From a bacterium (lineage in GTDB: Bacteria; Lindowbacteria; 2-12-FULL-62-27): a stretch of 10,572 nt of DNA. A program made the translations under genes and the position numbers. A model generated the notes under the pieces. It had not been told where the DNA came from and made no database searches. It worked only from the letters and a program-made list of their open reading frames with translations. The stretch lies in assembly GCA_016202645.1 (NCBI GenBank), contig JACQOF010000138.1:1-10572 (forward strand). The letters are read 5' to 3'. The stretch's first letter is position 1; each line of letters begins with the position of its first letter. Positions 1-7,597 of the stretch are shown here, piece by piece.

Positions 1-2686
1 CGCCTCCACCGCCGCCCCCGTCATCTCCGCCCACATCGCCAAGAACCACCTCGATCGGCAGTTCGAGTTCCGGGAGTTCAAGTGCCGGCAGTTCAATTTC
101 CGGCACTGAGATCGGGTTGGGCGGGTTGTATGTGATGAGCACGGACGCCTGGAACTGGCCAGCGGGCGCCAGGGAATTTTTGTGCTCGCTTCCGCCGGGC
201 AGCCACGACGTCTGGGGCAGGGTGGCCGCGCCGAGGATCGAGGCGAAGAGTTCCACCTGCCGCGCCTGAATGCCGAGGTCGAACTCGGCGGTGGTCACGA
301 AAGACCGGCAGTCGGCGAACCGGCGGCCAAGCGGTTGCTGGGTGAAGGGCGGATAAAAAGCCGCCAAGGGTGGATCGTAGTAGTACACCTTTTGGGGTTC
401 CTTGACGGGGCCATACACGGGAATGCCCGGCAGAAGCCCCTTGCCGTCTTTGAGAAAACTCAGAGCGTCCAAGTGGAGAGGTTCCTGCGGGTGGCGGGAT
501 CCGAGGCGCGTGATCCAGACCATGCCGTGGGGGTTGGCGCCGAGGGCATAGTCAACCGAGATGCTGAGGGCGTCCACATACGCCTGCCAGGTTGTTGTCG
601 AGAGGCCCCCGTACTGAAGGCGTTGAATGACCGGGATGACATGTTCTCCCACCGCCGTCGCCATGCCCCAGTCGGGCGACACATTCGAAGGACGGCCGTT
701 GCGATGGGCGTGGTTCGACTCCACCGCCTGTACCGCCTCGTTGGCCCGCGTCGAGAGATGGGTGAGCGCCTCGTAAACAATCTTCAGGTGTGGATCCTCC
801 CCCCCGAGATAGCCGAGGAGGTAATCGATGGCGATCGGCTGGGTGGCCAGAGAGTAGGAAGATGTCCAGGGAAGGACCACCGCCGTGAGAATCGCCGACC
901 CCCACGGACTTGCCGCCCAAAGCGATTCGTAGGCGCTCTTGTATGCCGCATCCCCGGTCAGGCGGTAGAGCTCGCCGGACGCATAAAACTTCGGGCCGCT
1001 GCTCGCGCCGTTCGCCGACGCCCACTGCCATGCGGAGACGGCCCGCCCCTTCAGCCTCTCCGACACTGCGGAATTGTACGGCCGCACAAGCGACGCCGCC
1101 TGCGCGAAGAGGCCGGCGACTCGCGCGGTGTGGTTCGCATTCCGCGCGTAGGTCCAATACGGGAGCGGATCCTCATCGGCGTAGTAAATGCCCCACGGGT
1201 GCCGCCACGACTCCGCGCCCTGTCGCACGCCTCCATCCGCCTCCTGGAGATATTCCCATCCGGCGACGCTCCAGAGCGCTTCGTCGAGAAGGTCCGGAAT
1301 GCCGTTGCCGCTTTCGGGGATCGTCAGTTGTGAGTCAGTGAAGAGGTCCGGCCGCTGTTCAAATGCCCGCAGAAGAAGCATGCCGGCCACCGTGTGCGTC
1401 GGGCGGATGTCGAAATCTCCGGCGTCATGGTGACCGCCGACGAGGGGGCGTTTGCCGTTCCAGGGCGTCAATTCCGGATAGAAGCGCGTCCAATCCGGTT
1501 CCTCCGCGGTGTAGACCGTCGGGTGGTCCGGCGGGCGCGCCGACCATTCCGTCCACTGCGGCTGGAGATTGCGGCCCCAGCGGTTGTGATACAGGCCGCG
1601 CGCAATGACGTAGAACGCCTTGAACAGCCCGATCTCGCTGACCTGTGTCGGCCATGAAACCCCGACGCCGGGAATTCGAATGCGAAAGAACACTCCCTCC
1701 ATGCGGGGGACGCCCGACAGGTCGATCTGGCGGACTTCGCCGCCCGCGTCGGCGTCCAAAATCCATCTCGGAGTGATCGGCGCGGTGGCCACGACGGCGG
1801 TGTCGGTCAGAATTTCGGCGGCGGGTGGAAAATTCGAAAGCGACAGGGGCCCGCCGTCTCCCATCCAGCCCGATACGTAAGCCCACCGCTTCGAAGCGCG
1901 GGGACTGTAGCCGACCTGATTGAGTTGGATGACGGAGGTTTGCAGATACCGGTCGCTGAAGGGCAGGCGGAAACTTGTTCCAAGAGGACCCTGGATGTCC
2001 AGAACCTCGCGGCTGCCGATGGGCTCCGAGAGCACGAGGAATAGATGGTGGTCGACGTCGACTACATTGATGTCATTGAACGCCGCCACCCCCAGCGCGT
2101 AGGAAGGCTGGCCGACCGGGATCGAGTGGCGGTGGACCTTCAGAACGGGAATGGCCGATCCGTTTCGGCGCCGGACGGTCCACATCCCGGCCTGCCATGC
2201 CGCGCCAAGGTTTCCCGTGATGCCGCCGACGCCGTAGACGGTTCCGGAATTCGAGACGACAACCTCCAGCATGTTCGGCGCGAAGCCGTGGACTTCCCGG
2301 ACGGGCGTCGTCAATGCCGCGCGGGGCCCGCCGAGCGTCCGCGCGTGGACTTCCGACGGATCGTAACCGGCCGCTTCGATCCGCAGAAAACAGTCGACGC
2401 CGGGGGCCAGAGGAGAAACGGTATACGAACCGATCACCCCCTGCGCCATGAGGACCCGCTCCGGCGAGCCCGGCTCCGGGGCGAGATAGATGGAGGCGGA
2501 CACTGCCGGCGACCAGCTGAGACCGACGGAATTCGACGTCACGGCGGCAACGGACGCCTGGAGGGCGGCCGCATGGACGCCAACTGTAGCGCCGGGCAAA
2601 GCGACGATTGTCACGGCGAAGAGCGCCCTCCGGACGTTTGCGCAGAGGCGCCCGCCGACAGACCCTCCCCGGCCAACGCGTTCCAT
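1..2686 (-). CDS. Glycoside hydrolase family 9 (cellulase-type), secreted, C-terminus cut off by the window
   Basis: The reading frame is open for 895 codons from ATG at 2686 to the left edge. The start is backed by AGAGGTG six bases upstream (2693-2699). After a basic N-terminus, a hydrophobic stretch at about residues 20-40 looks like a signal peptide. A beta-rich, fibronectin-III-like part follows, then a CelD_N-type Ig-like domain starting near residue 250 with the typical LNQVGYSP motif. The GH9 catalytic domain begins near residue 365. It contains GGHHDAGD, with Asp421 and Asp424 as the expected base and nucleophile-water pair, DYALGANPHG at 712-721, and Glu801 in TAEFDLGIQA, aligning with the family's NE proton donor. 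Family knowledge predicts inverting hydrolysis of beta-1,4-glucan or a related polymer outside the cytoplasm. The usual PHHR motif is replaced by PLHL, so the substrate is uncertain. The tail has repeated ELP motifs and a Gly-rich run that continues beyond the window. Confidence 0.9.
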   Translation of the reverse strand, partial: MERVGRGGSVGGRLCANVRRALFAVTIVALPGATVGVHAAALQASVAAVTSNSVGLSWSPAVSASIYLAPEPGSPERVLMAQGVIGSYTVSPLAPGVDCFLRIEAAGYDPSEVHARTLGGPRAALTTPVREVHGFAPNMLEVVVSNSGTVYGVGGITGNLGAAWQAGMWTVRRRNGSAIPVLKVHRHSIPVGQPSYALGVAAFNDINVVDVDHHLFLVLSEPIGSREVLDIQGPLGTSFRLPFSDRYLQTSVIQLNQVGYSPRASKRWAYVSGWMGDGGPLSLSNFPPAAEILTDTAVVATAPITPRWILDADAGGEVRQIDLSGVPRMEGVFFRIRIPGVGVSWPTQVSEIGLFKAFYVIARGLYHNRWGRNLQPQWTEWSARPPDHPTVYTAEEPDWTRFYPELTPWNGKRPLVGGHHDAGDFDIRPTHTVAGMLLLRAFEQRPDLFTDSQLTIPESGNGIPDLLDEALWSVAGWEYLQEADGGVRQGAESWRHPWGIYYADEDPLPYWTYARNANHTARVAGLFAQAASLVRPYNSAVSERLKGRAVSAWQWASANGASSGPKFYASGELYRLTGDAAYKSAYESLWAASPWGSAILTAVVLPWTSSYSLATQPIAIDYLLGYLGGEDPHLKIVYEALTHLSTRANEAVQAVESNHAHRNGRPSNVSPDWGMATAVGEHVIPVIQRLQYGGLSTTTWQAYVDALSISVDYALGANPHGMVWITRLGSRHPQEPLHLDALSFLKDGKGLLPGIPVYGPVKEPQKVYYYDPPLAAFYPPFTQQPLGRRFADCRSFVTTAEFDLGIQARQVELFASILGAATLPQTSWLPGGSEHKNSLAPAGQFQASVLITYNPPNPISVPEIELPALELPELELPIEVVLGDVGGDDGGGGGG
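55..99 (-). repeat. 15-nt tandem repeat (3 units) inside the GH9 gene
   Basis: Three adjacent 15-base units (55-69, 70-84, 85-99) share the pattern CCGGCAGTTCAAxTx on the plus strand, with a partial fourth unit from 100. Being a multiple of three, they stay in frame and encode repeats of an x-L-P-x-L/I-E type pentapeptide. The block lies between the catalytic domain and a Gly-rich run, so it probably forms an extended spacer linking the enzyme to a C-terminal anchor or module outside the window. Confidence 0.8.
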
Positions 2687-2692
2687 CTCTCT

Positions 2693-2699
2693 CACCTCT
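2693..2699 (-). promoter_or_regulatory. Ribosome binding site of the GH9 gene
   Basis: On the minus strand AGAGGTG stands six bases before the ATG at 2686. It is the reason this start was chosen. Confidence 0.7.
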
Positions 2700-2826
2700 T
2701 TTGGACTTGAAAAAGAACATAGATCGCGGCGGCATCACCGCCGGCCGGTTATGAAGAACGGCGGATTTGAACGGAATTTCAATCGGGATGGAAAATTTGC
2801 CCCAAGGACGCCGCGGGTGTTTGCGA
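2700..2826. other. Divergent intergenic region between the GH9 gene and cbiM
   Basis: No gene is seen here. In the GH9 leader there is a GC-rich hairpin, CGGCGG (2727-2732) pairing with CCGCCG (2738-2743) across a five-base loop, next to a CCGGCCGG palindrome (2741-2748). Further up, TTGAA (2767-2771) and TTCAA (2778-2782) form an inverted repeat with a six-base spacer that could be an operator. I could not find a convincing -35/-10 pair for the GH9 gene. Confidence 0.4.
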
Positions 2827-2855
2827 TTGACTTGCAACTTCACTTAATTGATAAT
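2827..2855 (+). promoter_or_regulatory. Sigma-70 promoter of the cbiMNQO operon
   Basis: TTGACT (2827-2832) and GATAAT (2850-2855) are separated by exactly 17 bases, a near-consensus housekeeping promoter. The transcript should start near 2862, leaving a leader of only about 20 bases. That leaves no room for a cobalamin riboswitch downstream of the promoter. An imperfect palindrome, TTGC (2821-2824) to GCAA (2834-2837), overlaps the -35 box and is a candidate operator for a metal-responsive repressor; this last point is inference. Confidence 0.75.
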
Positions 2856-2871
2856 CTGGGGGAAGGACTGG

Positions 2872-2878
2872 AAAGGAG
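2872..2878 (+). promoter_or_regulatory. Ribosome binding site of cbiM
   Basis: AAAGGAG stands five bases before the ATG at 2884. It decides the start. An alternative upstream start at 2848 would lie inside the -10 region and would bury the Met1-His2 metal site. Confidence 0.85.
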
Positions 2879-2883
2879 AGTTC

Positions 2884-3555
2884 ATGCACATCACGGAAGG
2901 CATCATCCGCGGGACCGAGGCGATCGCCTACACCGCCGCCGGGGTCGCTCTCATGGCCGCGGGGGCGGCGAGGATGAAGGCGTTTGCGGACAAGCGGCCC
3001 GAACATAAACCGCTCCTCGGAATGGGAGGGGCGTTTATTTTTTTTGTGTCCCTCATCCCCATTCCCGCCTTTACCGGAACCTGCTCGCACCCCTGCGGGT
3101 CGCCCCTCGCGGGAATTTTGCTCGGGCCTGTGGTCGGCATCGGCCTCACGGGACTTTCCCTGCTTCTTCAGGCCGCATTTTTCGCCCACGGCGGGTTTTC
3201 GACCTGGGGCGCCAACCTCATCACCCTGGGCATCGGCGGCGCGTTTTTCGGCTGGCTTACCTACCGCATCCTTCGCGCGGTCGGCCTTCCCATCTGGGCC
3301 GCGGCCGGCGGCGCCGGACTTGTGGGCGACGTCATGACGTACGTTCTGGCCGGCCTGAGTCTCGGCTATGTCCTGTCAATCTCCCCGAATCCGCAATACA
3401 GCCTGAGCGGCTATCTGGTCGCCATCTATTCCGCCTATCTTCCAACCCAGGGTCCCATCGCCATCGGCGAGATGGTCGTCACGGGGCTTGCTCTCCATTA
3501 TATATATAAGCAGCGCCCGGAAGTCCTGCAGACACTCGGGGTGATCCGGTCTTGA
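2884..3555 (+). CDS. cbiM: ECF transporter S component, CbiM/NikM family (cobalt or nickel)
   Basis: This 223-residue, very hydrophobic membrane protein is the substrate-binding component of a group I energy-coupling factor importer. It begins MHITEG, close to the MHIMEG/MHIPEG start of CbiM and NikM. In that family the amino-terminal Met and His2 bind the metal together with a His in an SHPxG motif. Here His69 in CSHPCGSPL fits. Several membrane helices span the rest, for example near residues 11-28, 46-63, 75-100 and 110-130. Cysteines at 67 and 71 flanking the SHP motif are notable. The start is set by the Shine-Dalgarno sequence and by the need to expose Met1-His2. The stop overlaps the next start in TTGA. 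Cobalt and nickel cannot be told apart from sequence alone, and no cobalamin or nickel-enzyme genes lie nearby. Confidence 0.9.
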   Translation: MHITEGIIRGTEAIAYTAAGVALMAAGAARMKAFADKRPEHKPLLGMGGAFIFFVSLIPIPAFTGTCSHPCGSPLAGILLGPVVGIGLTGLSLLLQAAFFAHGGFSTWGANLITLGIGGAFFGWLTYRILRAVGLPIWAAAGGAGLVGDVMTYVLAGLSLGYVLSISPNPQYSLSGYLVAIYSAYLPTQGPIAIGEMVVTGLALHYIYKQRPEVLQTLGVIRS

Positions 3556-3851
3556 CTCGCCCGGCGCGCGCGGCGGCCGCCCGGCTGTTGGTGATCTTTG
3601 GCATGACGGCGGCCGGATGTTTTGCCGCATCGGCGGAGGACGCCCCGCGGCCCGCCTTTTCCGGGATGGACGAAGCGGTGAACGAGCGCATGGCCGAAAA
3701 CGCGGGCGCCGCCCCCCGCAGTCCGTACATCGACACCGAATCACTGGGCGACATCTGGAACATGCTCCTGCTCGGCGCCGGCGGCATTTGCGGGTTTGTG
3801 ATCGGCCGATGGTGGCATCTGCTGTTTGGCAACCGAGGCAAAGCAGAATGA
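3552..3851 (+). CDS. cbiN: CbiN-like small membrane component of the ECF metal transporter
   Basis: The 99-residue protein starts at TTG 3552, which overlaps the cbiM stop, and ends in ATGA shared with cbiQ. The next in-frame ATG (3603) would cut the N-terminal hydrophobic segment in half, so TTG is preferred. Layout: basic N-terminus, hydrophobic segment at about 11-27, a polar extracytoplasmic part with FSGMDEAVNERMAE (36-49), then a second membrane segment at about 69-90. This two-helix, short-loop plan, the F-x-G-x-D-x-x-A pattern and the place between M and Q genes match CbiN, which is needed for metal uptake by CbiM. Similarity is weak at residue level, so naming rests partly on context. 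AAGC at 20-23 hints at a poor lipobox, but I favour an uncleaved anchor. Confidence 0.7.
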   Translation: MTRPARAAAARLLVIFGMTAAGCFAASAEDAPRPAFSGMDEAVNERMAENAGAAPRSPYIDTESLGDIWNMLLLGAGGICGFVIGRWWHLLFGNRGKAE

Positions 3852-4534
3852 GTGGGCAATTATCCCTCCGGGATTATCTCATCGTGGAGGAGCGGCTCTT
3901 TTCCTCCAAGCGTCAGGGTTGGATCGGCCGGCCGGCCGGGCCGAAGATGGGCGCGGCGGTTCTGTCGATCGCGGTCAACGTCGTTGCGGCCAAGTTCTGG
4001 ATCAGCGCGGCCCTCTTTGCCGCGGCCGCCGCCGTGCTTCTGATCTCGCGGGTGCCGCGCTCGCAAATTCTCCTGTTTCTTCTCGCGCCGGCCTGGGCCA
4101 CTCTCCTCGTGGTCGTCGGAATGTCGGTGGGATTCGGCACGACGCCGCTCTTTCACGCGGCGGGCCTCACCGTCACCCGGGAGGGTCTCCTGGAGGGATT
4201 GAACGCCGCGATGCGGGTTGGCTGTGACATGTCATGGATGGCCGCCCTGTTTCTGACCACGCCGTTTTCCGAGCAGATGCGCGTCTTGAGAAAAATACGG
4301 ATCCCGGCCGTTCTGCTCGATACCCTCTCCTTCATGTACCGGTACGTTTTTCTTTTGTGGGACGAGTTCGTCCGGATGAAAACCGCCGCGCAGGCCCGGG
4401 GAGGCATGGCCTCCCGGCGGCGCGCGTTTGAAACCATTTCGCGGATCGCCGCGCAGATTTTTCTCAGGGCCTATGACCGCGCCGGAAACATTCACCTCAG
4501 CATCCAGGCGAGGGGAGGCGGAACGGAATGTTGA
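3848..4534 (+). CDS. cbiQ: ECF transporter T component, CbiQ/EcfT family
   Basis: The 228-residue transmembrane protein is the scaffold that couples the ATPase to CbiM. The start ATG at 3848 overlaps the preceding stop by four bases, so the longer upstream open frame is not used. Hydrophobic helices are visible at about 37-65, 72-95 and 127-140 of the N-terminal half. The C-terminal half carries the two Ala-Arg-Gly motifs expected in the coupling helices of EcfT proteins: QARGG at 182-186 (Arg184) and QARGGG at 220-225 (Arg222). Both contact the ATPase grooves in known structures. The gene overlaps the ATPase gene by seven bases. Family assignment is firm; the metal specificity comes from CbiM. 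Confidence 0.88.
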   Translation: MSGQLSLRDYLIVEERLFSSKRQGWIGRPAGPKMGAAVLSIAVNVVAAKFWISAALFAAAAAVLLISRVPRSQILLFLLAPAWATLLVVVGMSVGFGTTPLFHAAGLTVTREGLLEGLNAAMRVGCDMSWMAALFLTTPFSEQMRVLRKIRIPAVLLDTLSFMYRYVFLLWDEFVRMKTAAQARGGMASRRRAFETISRIAAQIFLRAYDRAGNIHLSIQARGGGTEC

Positions 4535-5346
4535 TCGAATGCCGGGACGTTCGGTTTTCCTATCACGACGGCGTCGAAGCTTTGGCCGGCGTCAGTTTCG
4601 ACATCGGCCGCGGGGAGAGCGTGGGACTTTGCGGCCCGAACGGTTCCGGGAAAACAACCCTTTTGAAAATTTTGGCCGGACTCATGACGCCAACGAGCGG
4701 CCAAGTGCGTCTCTGCGGGCAGGACCTGACGCCGGGCGCGGCGAAGATGGCCTTCCGCTCGATCGGGATCTTGTTTCAGGACCCGAACGACCAGCTCTTT
4801 TGCACGCACGTGGCGGAAGACGTCGCCTACGGCCTCGTCAACCTCGGGCTTCCCGCCGATGAAATCGAGCCGCGCGTTCGCGACGCCCTGCGCCTGGTCG
4901 AAGCGGAGCACCTCATGCACCGTCCCATCCATCATCTGAGCCAGGGCGAGATGAAGCGCGTTGCGCTGGCGGGCCTGATTGCGATGCGGCCGCCTCTACT
5001 CGTGCTGGACGAACCGACCTCGGGCCTGGACCCGGCGGCGGACCGGAAACTGGTATCGCTCATCAAACATTTGAACCATGCCCATGGCTACGCGTTTCTC
5101 ACGGTCACGCACGAAATGGACGTCGTCCCGCAGGTGGCAACCCGCGTTTTGGTCCTCTCGGAGGGAAAAATTCTCGCCGACCGCGACACGCGCTCGGTCC
5201 TGACCGACATGGACCTTCTGTCGAGGGCAAGACTGGAGCCGCCGGCGATCACGCGATATTTTTTCGAAAAGGTGAACGGCAAACGCCCGGACCCGTCGAC
5301 GATCCCGCTGAGCGTGGAGGAGGCCTTGCGCCCGGACGTGACGTAG
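4528..5346 (+). CDS. cbiO: ECF transporter ATPase, CbiO/NikO/EcfA family
   Basis: This 272-residue ABC ATPase powers the importer, probably as a homodimer because it is the only ATPase gene in the operon. All nucleotide-binding motifs are present: Walker A GPNGSGKT (36-43), Q-loop Gln84 in FQDPNDQLF (the CbiO/EcfA hallmark), signature LSQGE (137-141), Walker B LLVLDEP (157-163) and the switch His195 in THEMD. The signature has Gln where LSGGE/LSGGQ is usual. Start ATG 4528 lies inside the 3' end of cbiQ, with a GGGGAGG-like stretch about ten bases upstream. The C-terminal ~50 residues form the short extension typical of these ATPases. It is the last gene of the operon; the repeat hairpin starting five bases after the stop may end the transcript. 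Confidence 0.95.
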   Translation: MLIECRDVRFSYHDGVEALAGVSFDIGRGESVGLCGPNGSGKTTLLKILAGLMTPTSGQVRLCGQDLTPGAAKMAFRSIGILFQDPNDQLFCTHVAEDVAYGLVNLGLPADEIEPRVRDALRLVEAEHLMHRPIHHLSQGEMKRVALAGLIAMRPPLLVLDEPTSGLDPAADRKLVSLIKHLNHAHGYAFLTVTHEMDVVPQVATRVLVLSEGKILADRDTRSVLTDMDLLSRARLEPPAITRYFFEKVNGKRPDPSTIPLSVEEALRPDVT

Positions 5347-5350
5347 GAAA

Positions 5351-5444
5351 GTATCGGAGTGTCGGCGTATCGGAGTATCGGAGAAGTACATGAATTTGTT
5401 TTACCCCGATACACCGATACTCCGATACGCCGATACCCCGATAC
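5351..5444. repeat. Inverted pair of octamer tandem repeats, possible bidirectional terminator
   Basis: The plus strand carries four head-to-tail units of GTATCGGN (5351-5382; one unit is GTGTCGGC). After 22 bases come five units of the complement NCCGATAC (5405-5444). The arms 5351-5381 and 5414-5444 match as an inverted repeat at 29 of 31 positions, and one of the two mismatches would be a G-U pair in RNA. The element fills the gap between the convergent ends of cbiO and the YjbQ-family gene, a natural place for a two-way terminator, although no clear U-tract follows. The period is too short and the units are contiguous, so it is not a CRISPR array. Confidence 0.85.
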
Positions 5445-5452
5445 TCTCAAAC

Positions 5453-5866
5453 CTACTCGCCGATCACTTTAACCAACACCCGCTTCTTCCGCTGGCCGTC
5501 GAATTCCCCGTAGTGGATCCGCTCCCACGGGCCGAAATCCAGTTTGCCGTTCGTCACCGCCACCACCACTTCCCGGCCCATGAGATTCCGTTTCAGGTGC
5601 GCGTCGCCGTTGTCCTCGCCGGTCTGGTGATGCCGGTAGGGCTTGCCATGGGGCGCCAACTGCTCGGCCCACGCGAGCTGATCTTCGTGGAGTCCGGGTT
5701 CGGAGTCGTTGATGAAGACGCTCGCGGTGATGTGCATGGCGTTCACGAGGCACAGACCCTCCTGGACGCCGCTCTCCCGGACGATCCGTTCGACCTCGCG
5801 GGTGATGTCGAGGATCTCCCAGCGTTTTTTGGTATGGAACCAGAGATGCTCAGTCTTGGATTTCAT
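5453..5866 (-). CDS. yjbQ: YjbQ family protein (UPF0047)
   Basis: The 137-residue protein carries the conserved signature of the UPF0047/YjbQ family: MHITAS (44-49), an acidic N-D-x-E-x-G-L stretch (53-59), N-x-x-AHL (86-91), NGKLDFG-x-WE (106-115) and FDG-x-R (122-126). His, Asp and Glu residues in these motifs form a putative metal or ligand pocket. The family is usually called secondary thiamine-phosphate synthase because overexpression can bypass thiE, but the true physiological role is unclear. Length is normal for the family. The usual W-Q near the third motif is W-E here. ATG at 5866 overlaps the dsbD stop by four bases, so it is probably translated by coupling from dsbD. I infer no shared pathway from that link alone. 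Confidence 0.88.
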   Translation of the reverse strand: MKSKTEHLWFHTKKRWEILDITREVERIVRESGVQEGLCLVNAMHITASVFINDSEPGLHEDQLAWAEQLAPHGKPYRHHQTGEDNGDAHLKRNLMGREVVVAVTNGKLDFGPWERIHYGEFDGQRKKRVLVKVIGE

Positions 5867-7563
5867 CGGTTCAAGTCCGCGAGAAAAACCTCGGGCGGGA
5901 AAAATCCCTCATACCGGAGGCGTTCCTTTCCGGCGGCGTCGAAGTAGAGGGTGGTCGGCACGCCGTGGATGTCAAACCGTTTCATCAAACTCGCGGATTC
6001 GGGACTGTCGAACAGGGTCAAATCAATCTTGAGCCGGACGACCCGTTCGGTCGCCCGCCGCACCCGCGTGTCCGACCAGGTCTCCCGGTCCAGTTTCTTG
6101 CAGGGCGCGCACCATTCCGCGAAGAAATCGAGAAGGACCGGATATCCGGCGGAACGCGCGGCGTCGAAGCTGTAATCGTCGTACTCGATCCAGAACACGT
6201 CCTCTTCCGACGGCGGCGCCGTCACGGGACGCGCGTGCCACGCGCCCGCCAGAAGCGCGATGCCTAGAAGCAGTCCGACCGCCGCGGAGAGCGGTCCCCG
6301 GCGCAGGGACGTCCCGACGGCCGTCAGGCCGGCGGCGGCGAGAATCGCCGTATAGAGACCGGACTCGATGGAATCTGGGATGAGCGGCGCCACGAAATAA
6401 ACGGCGAGACCCAGGAGAAGAAATCCGAAAATCCATTTGACCCTTGCCATCCACTCGCCCAGTTTCGGCAATTTTCGAAGTTTCCCCGGCAGAAGCCCGA
6501 GCACGAGGTAAGGCAGGCCGAGGCCCGAGGCAAATACGCCAAAGAGCGCGAATCCCAGCGCCGCCGATTTTTCTTTTCCGACATAGGCCAGAAGCGCGAC
6601 GATGACCGGCCCGATGCAGGGCGCCGCGACGATCCCGAGGGTCGCGCCAAGCCCGAACGTTCCGAGCGGAACGCCGCCGGTTGACAGTTTCTGCGCGGCC
6701 GAATCAAACCCGAACGGGACCCAGCCGAACATGGCGGCCGCCATGTACACCATAAGCCCCGCAAGTCCGATCAGCACCCACGGATTCTGCAGGATCGCGC
6801 CGAAGAGCCCTCCCGTCAAACCCGCCACAGTACCGAGAATGCTGTAGGTCACGACAATCCCCAAAAAATACGCGAGCGCCGCAAGCGGAGGGGCGCGATC
6901 GCCGCGCCCCGCAAAAACCGCGACCGTGATGGGAATCATCGGATACACGCAGGGGGTCAGGTTCAACAAAAGTCCAGCGATAAAAATATACAGGAGCGCC
7001 AGAAAGATTCCTTTATCCCGGAAAAGATCCCGTATCGTATCGGCCGGGTCAGACGGACGCCCCGCCGGGCGTTTCTCCGGAGCCGACACCGTCACCGGAA
7101 CGCGAATTTCCGCCGTCCGGGGCGGCAGGCATTTCTCATCGTCGCAGGCCTGGTACCGAAGACTCCCGCGGAGTTCCCGGAGACCGGGCGGAACCGATGG
7201 CGCGATGTCGACCTGCGCCCGGAAGGAAATTTGCCCCATCCACAGCGCGACCGGCGCGCCTTCGAGGGCAACGGCTTTCTGGACGGCAGGCGGGTATTGG
7301 ACCTCCCCGATCACGAACCCTTCCTGAGCTTCAAAGGTCAGCGTGGTGGGGAGGAGATACTCCTGGATGGGCTTGTCGGAATTGATATGCCACCCGTCCG
7401 CGATGCGGGCCGGGACAGCCACCGAAACGGCGGATCCCGGCGCGCCCGTGACCGATGGCGGCGACAGAAACTTCACAACCTCCGCCGGAACCTGAGCCGC
7501 GCCGGCGGACAGAACCGACCAGAGAAGAGCCAAACCGACGAGGGCGATACGCATGACACTCAT
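5863..7563 (-). CDS. dsbD: Thiol:disulfide interchange protein DsbD
   Basis: This inner-membrane protein moves electrons from cytoplasmic thioredoxin to periplasmic thiol proteins. With ATG 7563 it has 566 residues, the normal size, and shows all three parts. A signal peptide (about 1-23) leads to a periplasmic DsbD-alpha domain with the Cys140/Cys145 pair in [13 protein letters not shown] multi-helix core (about 185-441) has Cys205 in [10 protein letters not shown] and Cys316 in AAPCIGP. A C-terminal thioredoxin-like domain has CAPC (485-488) and the cis-Pro in GVPTT (534-538). All six redox cysteines are present. Starts at TTG 7590, ATG 7563 or ATG 7554 are all in frame and none has a good Shine-Dalgarno; 7563 keeps a normal signal peptide and avoids the heptamer repeat. 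The stop overlaps yjbQ. Confidence 0.93.
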   Translation of the reverse strand: MSVMRIALVGLALLWSVLSAGAAQVPAEVVKFLSPPSVTGAPGSAVSVAVPARIADGWHINSDKPIQEYLLPTTLTFEAQEGFVIGEVQYPPAVQKAVALEGAPVALWMGQISFRAQVDIAPSVPPGLRELRGSLRYQACDDEKCLPPRTAEIRVPVTVSAPEKRPAGRPSDPADTIRDLFRDKGIFLALLYIFIAGLLLNLTPCVYPMIPITVAVFAGRGDRAPPLAALAYFLGIVVTYSILGTVAGLTGGLFGAILQNPWVLIGLAGLMVYMAAAMFGWVPFGFDSAAQKLSTGGVPLGTFGLGATLGIVAAPCIGPVIVALLAYVGKEKSAALGFALFGVFASGLGLPYLVLGLLPGKLRKLPKLGEWMARVKWIFGFLLLGLAVYFVAPLIPDSIESGLYTAILAAAGLTAVGTSLRRGPLSAAVGLLLGIALLAGAWHARPVTAPPSEEDVFWIEYDDYSFDAARSAGYPVLLDFFAEWCAPCKKLDRETWSDTRVRRATERVVRLKIDLTLFDSPESASLMKRFDIHGVPTTLYFDAAGKERLRYEGFFPPEVFLADLNR

Positions 7564-7576
7564 TAAAATATGGAAA

Positions 7577-7597
7577 GGCTCAATGCTCAAGGCTCAA
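7577..7597. repeat. Heptamer tandem repeat NGCTCAA, three units
   Basis: Three contiguous units (GGCTCAA, TGCTCAA, GGCTCAA) lie just upstream of the dsbD start; on the minus strand they read TTGAGCN. They are of the same style as the repeats at 5351-5444 and 10104-10131 but of different sequence. Confidence 0.7.

Noticed and set aside
182-1333. 383-codon plus-strand open frame
   Set aside because: It is the codon-by-codon mirror of the GH9 gene on the minus strand. Its product is Arg/Pro-rich with no recognisable domain, while the minus frame has clear GH9 motifs.
2045-2710. 221-codon plus-strand open frame
   Set aside because: Same mirror frame opposite the N-terminal part of the GH9 gene; the sequence has no family character.
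2700-2883. Cobalamin riboswitch before cbiM
   Set aside because: The promoter leaves only about 20 bases of leader, and no B12-box-like sequence was seen upstream.
5351-5444. Possible CRISPR array
   Set aside because: Contiguous 8-base units with no unique spacers and an inverted second half; no cas genes nearby.
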